DNA of 18,550 nt from positions 1-18,550 of the forward strand of contig CAJTKG010000044.1 in NCBI GenBank assembly GCA_910576935.1. Direction: 5' to 3'. The position numbers were made by a program, and so were the translations under genes. This DNA is from an uncultured Muribaculaceae bacterium (GTDB taxonomy: Bacteria > Bacteroidota > Bacteroidia > Bacteroidales > Muribaculaceae). The notes below the pieces were generated by a model. The model was not told where the DNA came from. It searched no databases and was given only the letters and a program-made list of their open reading frames with translations. This document shows, in pieces, positions 7,441 to 14,816 of the stretch. Position 1 is the first letter of the stretch; each line of letters starts with the position of its first letter.

Positions 7441-7878
7441 ATGATAAAGATTTCTGTTTTATTTCTGTTGTTGCTGTCAGCGGCTGTGGGTCGGGCGGCC
7501 GGTGTGTCGCTGAGGGTAAATCTCAGTGACGGCCGCGCGGAGACCTACAGCCTCGACGAGCATCCGCGAATCAGTTTCGACGAGACAAATATGCTCGTCG
7601 GCTCAGACAAGTTGTCGACAAGTTACAGCCGCGACGAGGTCAGGTCGTTTGATTTTGTCAGCATATCGACGTCAGTCGCTGACATCGTCCCGGGTGAGGA
7701 GACTGTCTACAGTTTCAGCGGCGGTGTGTTTACGTGCGAAGGCAAGGCCATCACGGTCTACAGCGCGGCCGGTGCAGCCGTAGCCGCCGGTGAGGGATGT
7801 GTCTCGCTCGAGTCTCTCGGTCGAGGCCTTTATATTATAGTGGTAAACAATAAATCAATCAAATATATCAAACGATAA
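7441..7878 (+). CDS. small secreted protein with T9SS-sorting-like tail
   Basis: The protein has 145 residues with a Sec signal peptide (about 1-20). Residues 22-73 form a short module, LRVNLSDGRAETYSLDEHPRISF then SRDEVRSFDF, similar in pattern to the start of the next protein. Residues about 88-145 (ITVYSAAGAAV, then LGRGLYIIVV, ending SIKYIKR) resemble a type A T9SS C-terminal sorting domain: a short beta-sandwich with the GxY motif and a basic end. If so, it is carried by PorV to the PorU sortase and anchored on A-LPS. The cargo part is unusually small. It is the first gene of the operon, and its TAA overlaps the next ATG at 7878. An alternative is a periplasmic adaptor with only a CTD-like fold. 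Confidence 0.65.
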   Translation: MIKISVLFLLLLSAAVGRAAGVSLRVNLSDGRAETYSLDEHPRISFDETNMLVGSDKLSTSYSRDEVRSFDFVSISTSVADIVPGEETVYSFSGGVFTCEGKAITVYSAAGAAVAAGEGCVSLESLGRGLYIIVVNNKSIKYIKR

Positions 7879-8459
7879 TGAAAAAAAGTATCATAGCCGC
7901 AGCTTTTTTGTGCGCTCTGACGGCAAGCGCAGAGACCGAATATCTCAAAATAGAACTCAATGACGGCACGGTAAGCACTGTCGCTGTCGGCGATATCAAA
8001 GAGATGACTTTCACAACCGAGACGGATTCACCGGCCAAGGAGCTGGCGGGGACATATACAGGGACAAATACTGTCGTTGTCGGCGGACAGTTTACCTACA
8101 CTGCCGAGACCGATGTCGTCATCACGGCAAACGAGGACGGTACGGTAAATTTCACATGGAATGAGTATAAACTCCCGGGCACTGTGATGGGCGACCTGAC
8201 ACTGGGGACGTGTACGATCAGCAATATCGCATATGATGAGGATAAGGGCGGCTTCTACCGTGACTACAGCAACGACGGCCTGACGCAGCATTTCAAGGCA
8301 GAGCAGGGCGGCGCGGCGACTATGGACAAGGATTATGCTCTCGGGTCAACGAGCACGATTCTGATCGAAAAGACCGGAGACGGTATCAAGGTTAGCAATC
8401 CGTTTAAACTCGGCGCGATGCCTTTCCCGATCACAGCAAGTTACGAGGGCCGGCGATGA
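7878..8459 (+). CDS. calycin-like beta-barrel secreted protein
   Basis: The gene encodes 193 residues with a clear signal peptide (MKKSIIAAAFLCALTASA). A short opening module (LKIELNDGTVSTVAVGDIKEMTF) is followed by an 8-strand-like domain starting LAGTYTGTNTVVVGG, rich in alternating Val/Thr. That pattern matches the Bacteroidota calycin-like domain (PF13944 type), a lipocalin relative expected to bind a small ligand or form part of a surface complex. There is no lipobox, so it is probably periplasmic or exported further. The start overlaps the previous stop (TAATG), and the stop overlaps the HmuY-like start (ATGA at 8456-8459), so stoichiometry is probably linked. Confidence 0.7.
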   Translation: MKKSIIAAAFLCALTASAETEYLKIELNDGTVSTVAVGDIKEMTFTTETDSPAKELAGTYTGTNTVVVGGQFTYTAETDVVITANEDGTVNFTWNEYKLPGTVMGDLTLGTCTISNIAYDEDKGGFYRDYSNDGLTQHFKAEQGGAATMDKDYALGSTSTILIEKTGDGIKVSNPFKLGAMPFPITASYEGRR

Positions 8460-9238
8460 GATTGGATTCAGGATTAAGATGCCTCGGCATGTCGGCGACA
8501 GTTATATTGCTGTCGGCATGCGAGGGTATATTCGGCGGTATTTATGACGAAGTGCCCGACGAGGTGAGCCCGACGGTGTCGGGCGAGTTGTATGTCGATG
8601 CGTCAGACTGGAAGGAGTGGCATTATATCGACCTGCCGTCGCTGAGCGAGGCTGTCGCTGCCGATCCGGGCTATAACACGTCGTCGGCTTGGGAGACATA
8701 TGCGATAGATATGGACGAATCAGCGGGCGCTGACGGTTCGGGCTGCGGGATATATACCTACTGGTATGATGTTTTCGGCGCGGGTATATCGCGGCGCGAA
8801 TACCGCGGCCACTATCCGACGGCACCACAGGCCGCTCCCGAAAAGTGGACCTTGGCGGTGCATCGCAACAATGTGCGCACCAACGGCTGTGGCGTCGCCG
8901 CGACAGGTCTCGCCTCTATCGAGGAATTGCCAGATGATGAAAATTTCTACAAAAGCCTTGAGTTCAAGGATGACGAGTGGAGTGAAAGCGATGTATGGGT
9001 CGATCAGGACCGTATGCTGCAAGGTATCATCGGCAATCAGGGCATAGCCGTCAACAGAGTGCTGTCGTCGTGGCTGACGATAGAGATACCGCCGATGCCT
9101 CCGGCTTTTACGCTTGACAGCCGGGTGTTTGTGCTGCGTCTCGGCGACGGGACCATGGCCGCGTTGCAACTGGCGGATTATCAGAGTGCGGCGGGTGTGA
9201 AGTGTTGTCTGTCGATAAAATACCGTTATCCGCTATGA
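8456..9238 (+). CDS. HmuY-like ligand-binding lipoprotein
   Basis: The 260-residue lipoprotein has Cys22 in LLSAC. It starts with YVDASDWKEWHYIDL and ends in FVLRLGDGTMAALQLADYQ then KCCLSIKYRYPL, the end pattern of HmuY-family (PF14064) proteins. HmuY of Porphyromonas gingivalis captures heme at the cell surface and passes it to the TonB-dependent receptor HmuR. Here too the gene is directly upstream of a TonB-dependent receptor, with an ATGA overlap at 9235-9238. The axial ligand residues (His or Met in known members) cannot be mapped without a structural alignment, so heme specificity is inferred from family and context only. Confidence 0.8.
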   Translation: MRLDSGLRCLGMSATVILLSACEGIFGGIYDEVPDEVSPTVSGELYVDASDWKEWHYIDLPSLSEAVAADPGYNTSSAWETYAIDMDESAGADGSGCGIYTYWYDVFGAGISRREYRGHYPTAPQAAPEKWTLAVHRNNVRTNGCGVAATGLASIEELPDDENFYKSLEFKDDEWSESDVWVDQDRMLQGIIGNQGIAVNRVLSSWLTIEIPPMPPAFTLDSRVFVLRLGDGTMAALQLADYQSAAGVKCCLSIKYRYPL

Positions 9239-11193
9239 GACTGAGACAAATGGCATGGGCTGCCGTCGTCGCGGGTGTGACGACGCTTGAGGCAGAGGAG
9301 CCTGACAGCATGTCGGCGCGATATTTTGACCTCGACGAGGTGGTGGTGACGGGTGTGCGAGTGCCCAAGTTGTTGAAAGATACGCCTGTGCAGACGCGCC
9401 TGATAACGGCGAAAGAGATAGAACGCAGCGACGCCACCGATATACAGGATCTGCTGACGCAGGAAATGCCGGGGCTGGAATTTACCTACGCCATGAACCA
9501 GCAGACGCATCTGAACTTCAACGGTCAGTGCGGTCAGAGTGTGCTGTTTCTTGTCGACGGCGAGCGTATGGCCGGAGAGACTATGGATGACGTTGATTTT
9601 TCGCGTCTGACGATGTCGAATGTCGATCACATCGAGATCGTCAAGGGTGCGTCGAGCGCTCTCTACGGCAGCAATGCCGGCGGCGGTGTGATAAATATCA
9701 TCACCCGCAAGGCTGTCAAGGCGCTGCGTGCGGCAGCCGACGCACGATTGGGGCGTCACGGCGACCGGCGCTACAATCTGTCGCTGACGACGCGACGCGG
9801 GTGTCTGAGCAACGTACTCACGGGTCACTATCACACGACAGACAACTATGATGTCGAGAGTGCTGCCGAGCCGGTTACGCGTGTTGTGACGACGATCTAC
9901 GGCAACCGGGTGGCCAATGTCAACGAGCAGCTGACCTACGCGCCCTCCGACGGCCTGAAGCTTACGGCGCGCGCCGGATTTTTCTACAGGCAGCTCAAAC
10001 GGGTCGAGGATACTCCCGAGCGCTACCGCGATTATACGGCCGGGCTCAGGGGTGAATGGCTGATGACCGAAAACGACGTGTTGAATGTCGCGTATGCGTT
10101 CGACCAGTATGACAAGTCGGACTATCGCCGCATCAGCGGTCTCGATGTCAGGAGCTACAGCAATGTCAACAACAGTGTGAGGGCGCTTTACAGCCACACG
10201 TTTGACGACAGCCGCATACTGACCGCGGGAGCCGATTTCATGCACGACTACATGCTGAACACAAAGCTGTCAGAGCCGCGGCGGTCGCAGAATTCGGCCG
10301 ACGCCTTCGTGCAGTATGACCGCATTATGGGCGAGAAGTGGGAGGCTGTCGGGGCGTTGCGATATGACTATTTCTCAGACGGGGGCATGTCGCGGGTGAC
10401 GCCAAAATTGTCGGTTCGCTACCGTCCGCGCCATAATATCAACATCCGCGCCGGTTATGGCATGGGTTTTCGCGCGCCGACGTTGAAAGAGAAATATTAT
10501 GACTTCGATATGGCGGGTATATGGATTGTCAGGGGCAATCCGTCGCTCAAACCCGAGAGCAGTCACAATTTCACGCTGTCGGCCGACTACACCGAGAGCA
10601 ACTACCATATAACGGTGTCGGGGTATTATAACGACATACGCGACCGCATAGCCACGGGTGTGCCTTACTGTCTTACGGATAACAGCCGTCAACTTTATCT
10701 CGACTATGTCAATCTGCGCCACTACACCGTCGCCGGTTGCGAGGCGGCTCTCAAAGCACGTTGGACCAACGGGCTGTCGGCGTCGCTGACATACGCCTAC
10801 ACCGCCGAGCGTCTTGCCGAAGACCGCGATGGCAACACGATCAACAACCAGTATATCCCCGCTCGACCCCACTCTCTGACGGCCCGAGCCGACTGGGACA
10901 GGACATTCGCCGAGGGCTATGCGCTGACGGTGTCGCTCAACGGACGGGTGCTCTCGGGTGTGAGCAACGTCGAGTATCGTGACTATTATGACATCGCCGC
11001 CGGGACGGTCAGGGTCGACTATCCGGCATATACCCTGTGGCGACTGGCAGTCAGCCAGACATTGAGCCGTTATGTCAAGATCAGTCTGACGGTAGACAAT
11101 CTGTTTAATTACAAACCCAAGTATTACTATCTCAATTGTCCGCTTACCGACGGCACGGCCTTTATGGCGGGCGTGAGTGTCGATTTATATTGA
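9235..11193 (+). CDS. TonB-dependent outer-membrane receptor, HmuR-like
   Basis: The receptor has 652 residues. I start it at 9235, inside the HmuY stop, giving MRLRQMAWAAVVAGVTTLEA as signal peptide; an in-frame ATG at 9202 would put 11 residues before it. The TonB box region is LDEVVVTGVRVPK. The plug (about 35-155) contains LLTQEMPGLEF, VLFLVDGERM, IEIVKGASSALYGSNAGGGVINI. The 22-strand barrel follows and ends in an aromatic-poor VSVDLY. No N-terminal CarboxypepD-like domain is present, so it is not SusC-like. Barrel motifs FRAP (412-415) and NPSL (435-438) correspond to the FRAP/NPNL boxes of heme receptors, but there is no His between them. It is partner to the HmuY-like lipoprotein. Confidence 0.9.
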   Translation: MRLRQMAWAAVVAGVTTLEAEEPDSMSARYFDLDEVVVTGVRVPKLLKDTPVQTRLITAKEIERSDATDIQDLLTQEMPGLEFTYAMNQQTHLNFNGQCGQSVLFLVDGERMAGETMDDVDFSRLTMSNVDHIEIVKGASSALYGSNAGGGVINIITRKAVKALRAAADARLGRHGDRRYNLSLTTRRGCLSNVLTGHYHTTDNYDVESAAEPVTRVVTTIYGNRVANVNEQLTYAPSDGLKLTARAGFFYRQLKRVEDTPERYRDYTAGLRGEWLMTENDVLNVAYAFDQYDKSDYRRISGLDVRSYSNVNNSVRALYSHTFDDSRILTAGADFMHDYMLNTKLSEPRRSQNSADAFVQYDRIMGEKWEAVGALRYDYFSDGGMSRVTPKLSVRYRPRHNINIRAGYGMGFRAPTLKEKYYDFDMAGIWIVRGNPSLKPESSHNFTLSADYTESNYHITVSGYYNDIRDRIATGVPYCLTDNSRQLYLDYVNLRHYTVAGCEAALKARWTNGLSASLTYAYTAERLAEDRDGNTINNQYIPARPHSLTARADWDRTFAEGYALTVSLNGRVLSGVSNVEYRDYYDIAAGTVRVDYPAYTLWRLAVSQTLSRYVKISLTVDNLFNYKPKYYYLNCPLTDGTAFMAGVSVDLY

Positions 11194-11195
11194 TT

Positions 11196-12056
11196 ATGAC
11201 AATGAAAAAATATCCCGGCAAGGCAATTGCCTCTTTTCTTTTGGTGCTGTTTACGATGCCGTTGGGACATGCGGCGATGATATTGATGGAACATTATCTC
11301 TCGACGGGCGTGCTGCATGTATGCGCGTTTCTGCTCGGGCTGGCGGGTCTGTCGGTCACCGTCGCGGGCGTTTTTGTCAAAGGAGATCTCAAACAGACAC
11401 TCTGCGGACTCTTCGGCGGACTGCTTTTCTGGACCGGATGGGTCGAATTTCTCTTCCAGTATTATGCCGATCGCTATGGTATGCAGCCGTATGTCGACGA
11501 GCTGACCGGCAAGGTCACGCAGCCCGAGTATCTGATACTGCCGGCGACATTCGGCCTGATGATGATGTTCATGCTGCTCTATCTGTTCAGCATACGATCG
11601 GGCTGCAATTTTTTCAACTGGTGTCAGAAAAAGCTTTTCGGCAGCCGCCGCGACATCATCGTGGCTCGCCCGGTGACGCGTCATACGTCAATAGTGACCT
11701 TTATGGAACTGAATCTGATGATGTGGGCATGCTATGTGCTGTTGATGTTCTGCTACGACAGCCGGTTTCTCGGCGACACACATCCGGTGACGCTCGCGAT
11801 AGCGGTGGGCTGTCTCGTCGGCGCGATGTTTATATTTCTGAAACAGCTGCGCATAGCCTCGTGGGGCGCGAATATAAGGATGTCGATAGCGACGGTGCTG
11901 ACATTCTGGACATTTGTCGAGGTGCTCGGTCATATCGGCATAATGAAAGAGATATGGGTCGAGCCGATGGAGCATGTCGGTGTCATGTCGGCTCTTGCCG
12001 TGCTTTTTGCGGGGCTCGGGGCTTATACGGTCTATGCCGCGTTTAAAAAGAACTGA
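11196..12056 (+). CDS. polytopic membrane protein of unknown function, operon end
   Basis: The protein has 286 residues from the ATG at 11196, 2 nt after the receptor stop; an ATG at 11202 is an equally good alternative. Hydrophobic segments at about 11-31, 38-60, 66-88, 113-133, 167-187, 198-216, 229-250 and 261-283 predict seven or eight transmembrane helices. His residues lie in or near helices: His25 and His33 in GHAAMILMEHYL, His41, His163 in RHTSIVTFME, His246 in VLGHIGIMK and His260. I do not recognise the family. Its place behind an HmuY-like/receptor pair suggests an inner-membrane step for the same ligand, such as transport, reduction or energy coupling. That is inference only. No ABC or permease signature is visible. 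Confidence 0.8.
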   Translation: MTMKKYPGKAIASFLLVLFTMPLGHAAMILMEHYLSTGVLHVCAFLLGLAGLSVTVAGVFVKGDLKQTLCGLFGGLLFWTGWVEFLFQYYADRYGMQPYVDELTGKVTQPEYLILPATFGLMMMFMLLYLFSIRSGCNFFNWCQKKLFGSRRDIIVARPVTRHTSIVTFMELNLMMWACYVLLMFCYDSRFLGDTHPVTLAIAVGCLVGAMFIFLKQLRIASWGANIRMSIATVLTFWTFVEVLGHIGIMKEIWVEPMEHVGVMSALAVLFAGLGAYTVYAAFKKN

Positions 12057-12068
12057 CAATCGGGTTGT

Positions 12069-12626
12069 TTATTTATGAGCGGAATCGTCCGGGTATTCGT
12101 TGAACCAGGCGCGTTCGCCGAAGGCTTTCTTTTCGGTGTTGACACGGGTCGGTTCGGCGGCGACGCCGACCGGAAGGAGGCATATGAGACGGTATGGATC
12201 GGGCATTCCGACAACGGCTTTAAGAAGGTCGAGGCAGTTGCGTATGCCGCCTTGATACCAACATGATTCATATCCCATGGATTTTATGGCGAGAAGCATG
12301 TTTTCGACGGCAGCAGAGAAGTCTTCGATGTTGTAGTTGTGGCCGTCGATGCCGGGAATCTCACGGGTGAATACCATGATGAAGGTCGGGGCAGTGTCGC
12401 ATGACGGACGCTTGAATATCTGTTTTATCCGGGCGACTTTGGCGGGGTCGTCAACGGCGACGAATGACGGTGTCTGACGGTTGCATCCCGACGGTGCTGC
12501 GATGCCGGCGCGGAGGATGATCTCGAGGTCGTGGCGGGGCACGGGCGTGTCGGCGAAAAGGCCGCGGTAGCTCGAGCGGCTGAAAATAGTCGACAGTGTT
12601 TCGTTTGTGTGTGGTGTATCGGTCAT
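12069..12626 (-). CDS. nitroreductase-family FMN oxidoreductase
   Basis: The protein has 185 residues in the NfsA/NfsB-like nitroreductase superfamily (PF00881) and is a probable cytosolic FMN-dependent NAD(P)H oxidoreductase. The N-terminal SRSSYRGLF (16-24) and APSGCNRQTPSF loop are FMN-binding positions. ENMLLAIKSMGYESCWYQGG and LICLLPVGVAAEP are the usual later blocks. The substrate is not readable. It converges on the membrane protein with a 12-bp gap that holds AATCGGG (12058-12064), the final heptamer of the repeat arrays elsewhere in this window. Confidence 0.88.
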   Translation of the reverse strand: MTDTPHTNETLSTIFSRSSYRGLFADTPVPRHDLEIILRAGIAAPSGCNRQTPSFVAVDDPAKVARIKQIFKRPSCDTAPTFIMVFTREIPGIDGHNYNIEDFSAAVENMLLAIKSMGYESCWYQGGIRNCLDLLKAVVGMPDPYRLICLLPVGVAAEPTRVNTEKKAFGERAWFNEYPDDSAHK

Positions 12627-12661
12627 ATTATCGCGAAGTTATTTAAAAATTTCCCGAATAC

Positions 12662-12669
12662 CAAATATA
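12662..12669 (-). promoter_or_regulatory. -7 promoter element of the nitroreductase gene
   Basis: Minus-strand TATATTTG is an exact match to TAnnTTTG, 35 nt before the start codon at 12626. No convincing TTG was seen 19-21 nt upstream. Confidence 0.42.
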
Positions 12670-12722
12670 TTTTGCAGCCCATAGATATGATTTTTGCAGT
12701 TGTCGGTTAACAGGCTATGCCG

Positions 12723-12741
12723 GTCGGCGGCGTGGGCCGAC
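12723..12741 (-). terminator. hairpin downstream of the DUF1349-like gene
   Basis: GTCGGC and GCCGAC form a 6-bp GC stem about 20 nt past the stop codon at 12760. There is no T-run after it on the minus strand, so it is at best a weak or factor-assisted terminator. Confidence 0.25.
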
Positions 12742-12759
12742 AAGGGTGCTTTCAAGAGA

Positions 12760-13410
12760 TCAGTTGTTTGTCTCGAGCCATTTTGTCCTCACTGCATCCG
12801 GGAGATGTTTGACCGAGAAATCAGAGAATGTAACTTTGAATCCATCACCGTCGGGACAGGCGCCCATCAATCCGACCTTCACAGGTCGATTTGCTTCCAT
12901 CCAGGCGTTGCGCATAAGGGTATATTCCTTGTTGTCAAATGAATAGAATATTTCAATGGCATCCATCCGACGCACGGCTTTGATCCAGACCGACGCGACG
13001 GGTTTGTCCAATGCAATTACGCTCCAGTCGGAAGTATGGTGGGTGACCACTACGCTTAAATTGTATTTGCCGTCGACGTATTCTATGCCGGCTTTGATAT
13101 AGTTTTCATGGTCTAAGCGTATCATCATCCCGGCTTGGTCGAAACGCACTTTGTAATCGCCGGTCACTTTGACTTTGGCTTCAAATTCACCGCCGTATTC
13201 GCTGTAATAAAACGGAGCGTCATCGACGGTAAACCCGTAGTGTGATATGCGCCAATAGTCGCTTTTGGGTGTAACGGTCATTGACATCCGATTGTCGGTT
13301 ATGCTCCAGTTTTTCGGTTCGTTGAACCAGTTCATCTTTTCAAGAGTCTGGGCGTTGAGCGGCAGACTTAAAAGCAGGAGATAGGGTAAAAAGGATACTT
13401 TATTATTCAT
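12760..13410 (-). CDS. secreted DUF1349-like (concanavalin-fold) protein
   Basis: The protein has 216 residues from the ATG ending at 13410, which begins a short signal peptide (MNNKVSFLPYLLLLSLPLNA). An upstream in-frame ATG at 13512 lies across the promoter region and is unlikely. The mature part starts WFNEPKNWSITD, continues DYWRISHYGFTVDDAPFYY, DQAGMMIRLDHENYIKAGIEYVDG and ends VKVGLMGACPDGDGFKVTFSDFSV. This is the DUF1349 pattern, a jelly-roll related to glycan-binding or regulatory domains. An enzymatic role is not evident. It is divergent from the LuxR-type regulator with shared palindromes between the two, so that regulator is a candidate controller. Confidence 0.8.
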   Translation of the reverse strand: MNNKVSFLPYLLLLSLPLNAQTLEKMNWFNEPKNWSITDNRMSMTVTPKSDYWRISHYGFTVDDAPFYYSEYGGEFEAKVKVTGDYKVRFDQAGMMIRLDHENYIKAGIEYVDGKYNLSVVVTHHTSDWSVIALDKPVASVWIKAVRRMDAIEIFYSFDNKEYTLMRNAWMEANRPVKVGLMGACPDGDGFKVTFSDFSVKHLPDAVRTKWLETNN

Positions 13411-13444
13411 ATGGCAGATTGTTTTTATTGTCGTTTTGTTTGAT

Positions 13445-13460
13445 GTTATAGCGATATAAC
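13445..13460. promoter_or_regulatory. inverted repeat in the divergent promoter region
   Basis: GTTATA-gcga-TATAAC is a perfect 6-bp inverted repeat, placed where a -33 element for the rightward promoter would lie and within the likely start region of the leftward transcript. It is a candidate operator. Confidence 0.4.
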
Positions 13461-13471
13461 CATGTAAAATA

Positions 13472-13491
13472 ATTAACTTTGCAAAGTTAAT
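13472..13491. promoter_or_regulatory. 20-bp perfect palindrome carrying two back-to-back -7 boxes
   Basis: ATTAACTTTGCAAAGTTAAT is identical to its reverse complement. Each half contains TAACTTTG, a TAnnTTTG match: 13474-13481 on plus, pointing to the LuxR-type gene, and 13489-13482 on minus, pointing to the DUF1349-like gene. On minus, a TTG at 13512-13510 lies exactly 20 nt upstream, so that promoter is complete. The plus one lacks an obvious TTG. Confidence 0.6.
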
Positions 13492-13493
13492 CG

Positions 13494-13513
13494 ATTGTTC
13501 AGCAAAGAACAAT
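13494..13513. promoter_or_regulatory. inverted repeat over the leftward -33 element
   Basis: ATTGTTC-agcaaa-GAACAAT is a perfect 7-bp inverted repeat. Its right arm contains the TTG used as the minus-strand -33 element. A protein bound here would block the DUF1349-like promoter and sit on the leader of the LuxR-type gene. Confidence 0.5.
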
Positions 13514-13536
13514 GGCTATAAATAACCATTTTTTTT

Positions 13537-14274
13537 ATGAGTAATAGACCGAAACTTGACAAACTTCTGAAAAATCAATCATCGAGCTCACGGGCCGCAG
13601 ATCTACAGGGATTGCTTTGCTATGCCGAGGGCATATCGAAGATAGAGAATGTTGTAGCCGTTGTCAGTGACTTGAAGAATAATACAAGCAGGATATATTC
13701 AGGTAAATTCGGTGCGCTTTTAGGCATTGAAGGCTATAGGCATGAAAGTTCAATATGGGAGAAGATGATTCTTGATTTGATGACAGAGGAGGAGCGGGAA
13801 GAAAAATATCTTGCGGAGTTGAGATTTTTTAATTTTTTACGTCATAGGCCGCGGAATATGCGTGGAGATTATTATCTCGCTTCAAGGTTGCGTGTCATGA
13901 CTGTCGGCGGGAAGTCTATAGATATCCTTCACCGGATGTATTATGTGTATTCTGCTGACGGGGAGACGGTTTGTTATGCCGTGTGCCTTTATGGATGCAT
14001 GGCATTTGATTTTACCGGCAGTAGCGTTGTCGTTAATTCTACGACTGGTGCGACGGAAGAGCTTGCGGCGGACAAGGATGTGTCAATTCTCAGCAAAAGA
14101 GAACGACAGGTGCTGAAACTTATCGATTGTGGCAGGACAAGCGCCGATATAGCTGAGTTATTGTCAATAAGCAAACATACCGTAAGTCGTCATCGTCAGG
14201 ATATTCTGGCAAAACTACAGGTCAGGAATTCGGTTGAGGCCTGTAAAATAGCAAAGTCTATAGGGTTAATTTAG
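13537..14274 (+). CDS. LuxR-type transcriptional regulator with PAS-like N-terminus
   Basis: The protein has 245 residues. The C-terminal LuxR/GerE helix-turn-helix covers about 184-240: LSKRERQVLKLI, then TSADIAELLSISKHTVSRHR and DILAKLQVRNSVEA. The N-terminal 180 residues have a PAS-like pattern with an aromatic YYLASRLRVMTVGGKSIDILHRMYYV core, but no cofactor motif and no receiver-domain Asp. It is therefore probably a one-component regulator sensing a small molecule or redox state. It is divergently transcribed from the DUF1349-like gene, and the three inverted repeats between them are its most likely targets. Base composition is lower in GC than in the neighbours to the left. Confidence 0.85.
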   Translation: MSNRPKLDKLLKNQSSSSRAADLQGLLCYAEGISKIENVVAVVSDLKNNTSRIYSGKFGALLGIEGYRHESSIWEKMILDLMTEEEREEKYLAELRFFNFLRHRPRNMRGDYYLASRLRVMTVGGKSIDILHRMYYVYSADGETVCYAVCLYGCMAFDFTGSSVVVNSTTGATEELAADKDVSILSKRERQVLKLIDCGRTSADIAELLSISKHTVSRHRQDILAKLQVRNSVEACKIAKSIGLI

Positions 14275-14284
14275 AGTATGTTTG

Positions 14285-14298
14285 AATTTGCGCAAATT
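14285..14298. repeat. 14-bp palindrome after the LuxR-type gene
   Basis: AATTTGCGCAAATT is a perfect palindrome 11 nt after the LuxR-type stop. There is no loop or T-run, so a protein-binding site is more likely than a terminator. The rest of 14299-14417 shows nothing I can assign. Confidence 0.3.
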
Positions 14299-14417
14299 AT
14301 TTGAAGGGTGTTTCACTATAGATTCTTTCTACCTCCCACACACATCACCGAAAGTCTCTATTAGGTTTGTCGCGAGTCGGTTGTCAGTGGGTTGAGCCGG
14401 ATGGCCGCTCTGTTTGA

Positions 14418-14816
14418 TCATGCCACGCCGATGAGTTCTATTTCAAATATCAGTGTCGAGCCGCCGGGGATGCCCGGTTGATTGATTTTGCCGTAGCCTT
14501 GTTCGGCGGGGATGTAGACCTCCCATTTGTCACCGACATGCATCTGTTGCAGGGCGATTATCCATCCGGGGATGAGGTCGCGCAGTCGGAAGGCCGGAGC
14601 CACACCCCCGCGGCTGCTGTCGAAGACTTTGCCGTTGATGGTTTTGCCTATATACCTGGCTGTCACCACGCTCCCGCGGTTGGGTTCCGCCCCGCCGGGG
14701 TTGCCGCTTTTTATCACTTTGTATAGAACTCCTTTGTCAAGAGCTTTTACGTCAGGCTCATTGGCTTTCGCTTCGAGCCATTGGCGGTTTTTCGCGATAT
14801 ATTCAGGTTTTGCCAT
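14418..14816 (-). CDS. FKBP-type peptidyl-prolyl cis-trans isomerase, cytosolic
   Basis: The protein has 132 residues and no signal peptide. A short N-terminal helical part (about 1-25) is followed by a single FKBP domain: GVLYKVIKSG, VTARYIGKTINGKVFDSS, LIPGWIIALQQMHVGDKWEVYIPAEQGYG and a C-terminal STLIFEIELIGV strand. It should catalyse prolyl isomerisation and may chaperone cytosolic proteins. Most Bacteroidota FKBPs are lipoproteins, so the cytosolic form is worth noting. Its start lies inside the 3' end of the HD gene (14-bp overlap), so it is translated from the same mRNA. Confidence 0.9.
   Translation of the reverse strand: MAKPEYIAKNRQWLEAKANEPDVKALDKGVLYKVIKSGNPGGAEPNRGSVVTARYIGKTINGKVFDSSRGGVAPAFRLRDLIPGWIIALQQMHVGDKWEVYIPAEQGYGKINQPGIPGGSTLIFEIELIGVA

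Noticed and set aside
9226..10245. Minus-strand open frame of about 340 codons opposite the TonB receptor
   Set aside because: The receptor frame has clear plug and barrel motifs; the antisense frame is His/Arg-rich without domains.
11177..12046. Alternative plus-strand frame overlapping the membrane protein
   Set aside because: It is Arg/Cys-rich with no hydrophobic or domain pattern, while the chosen frame gives clean membrane helices.
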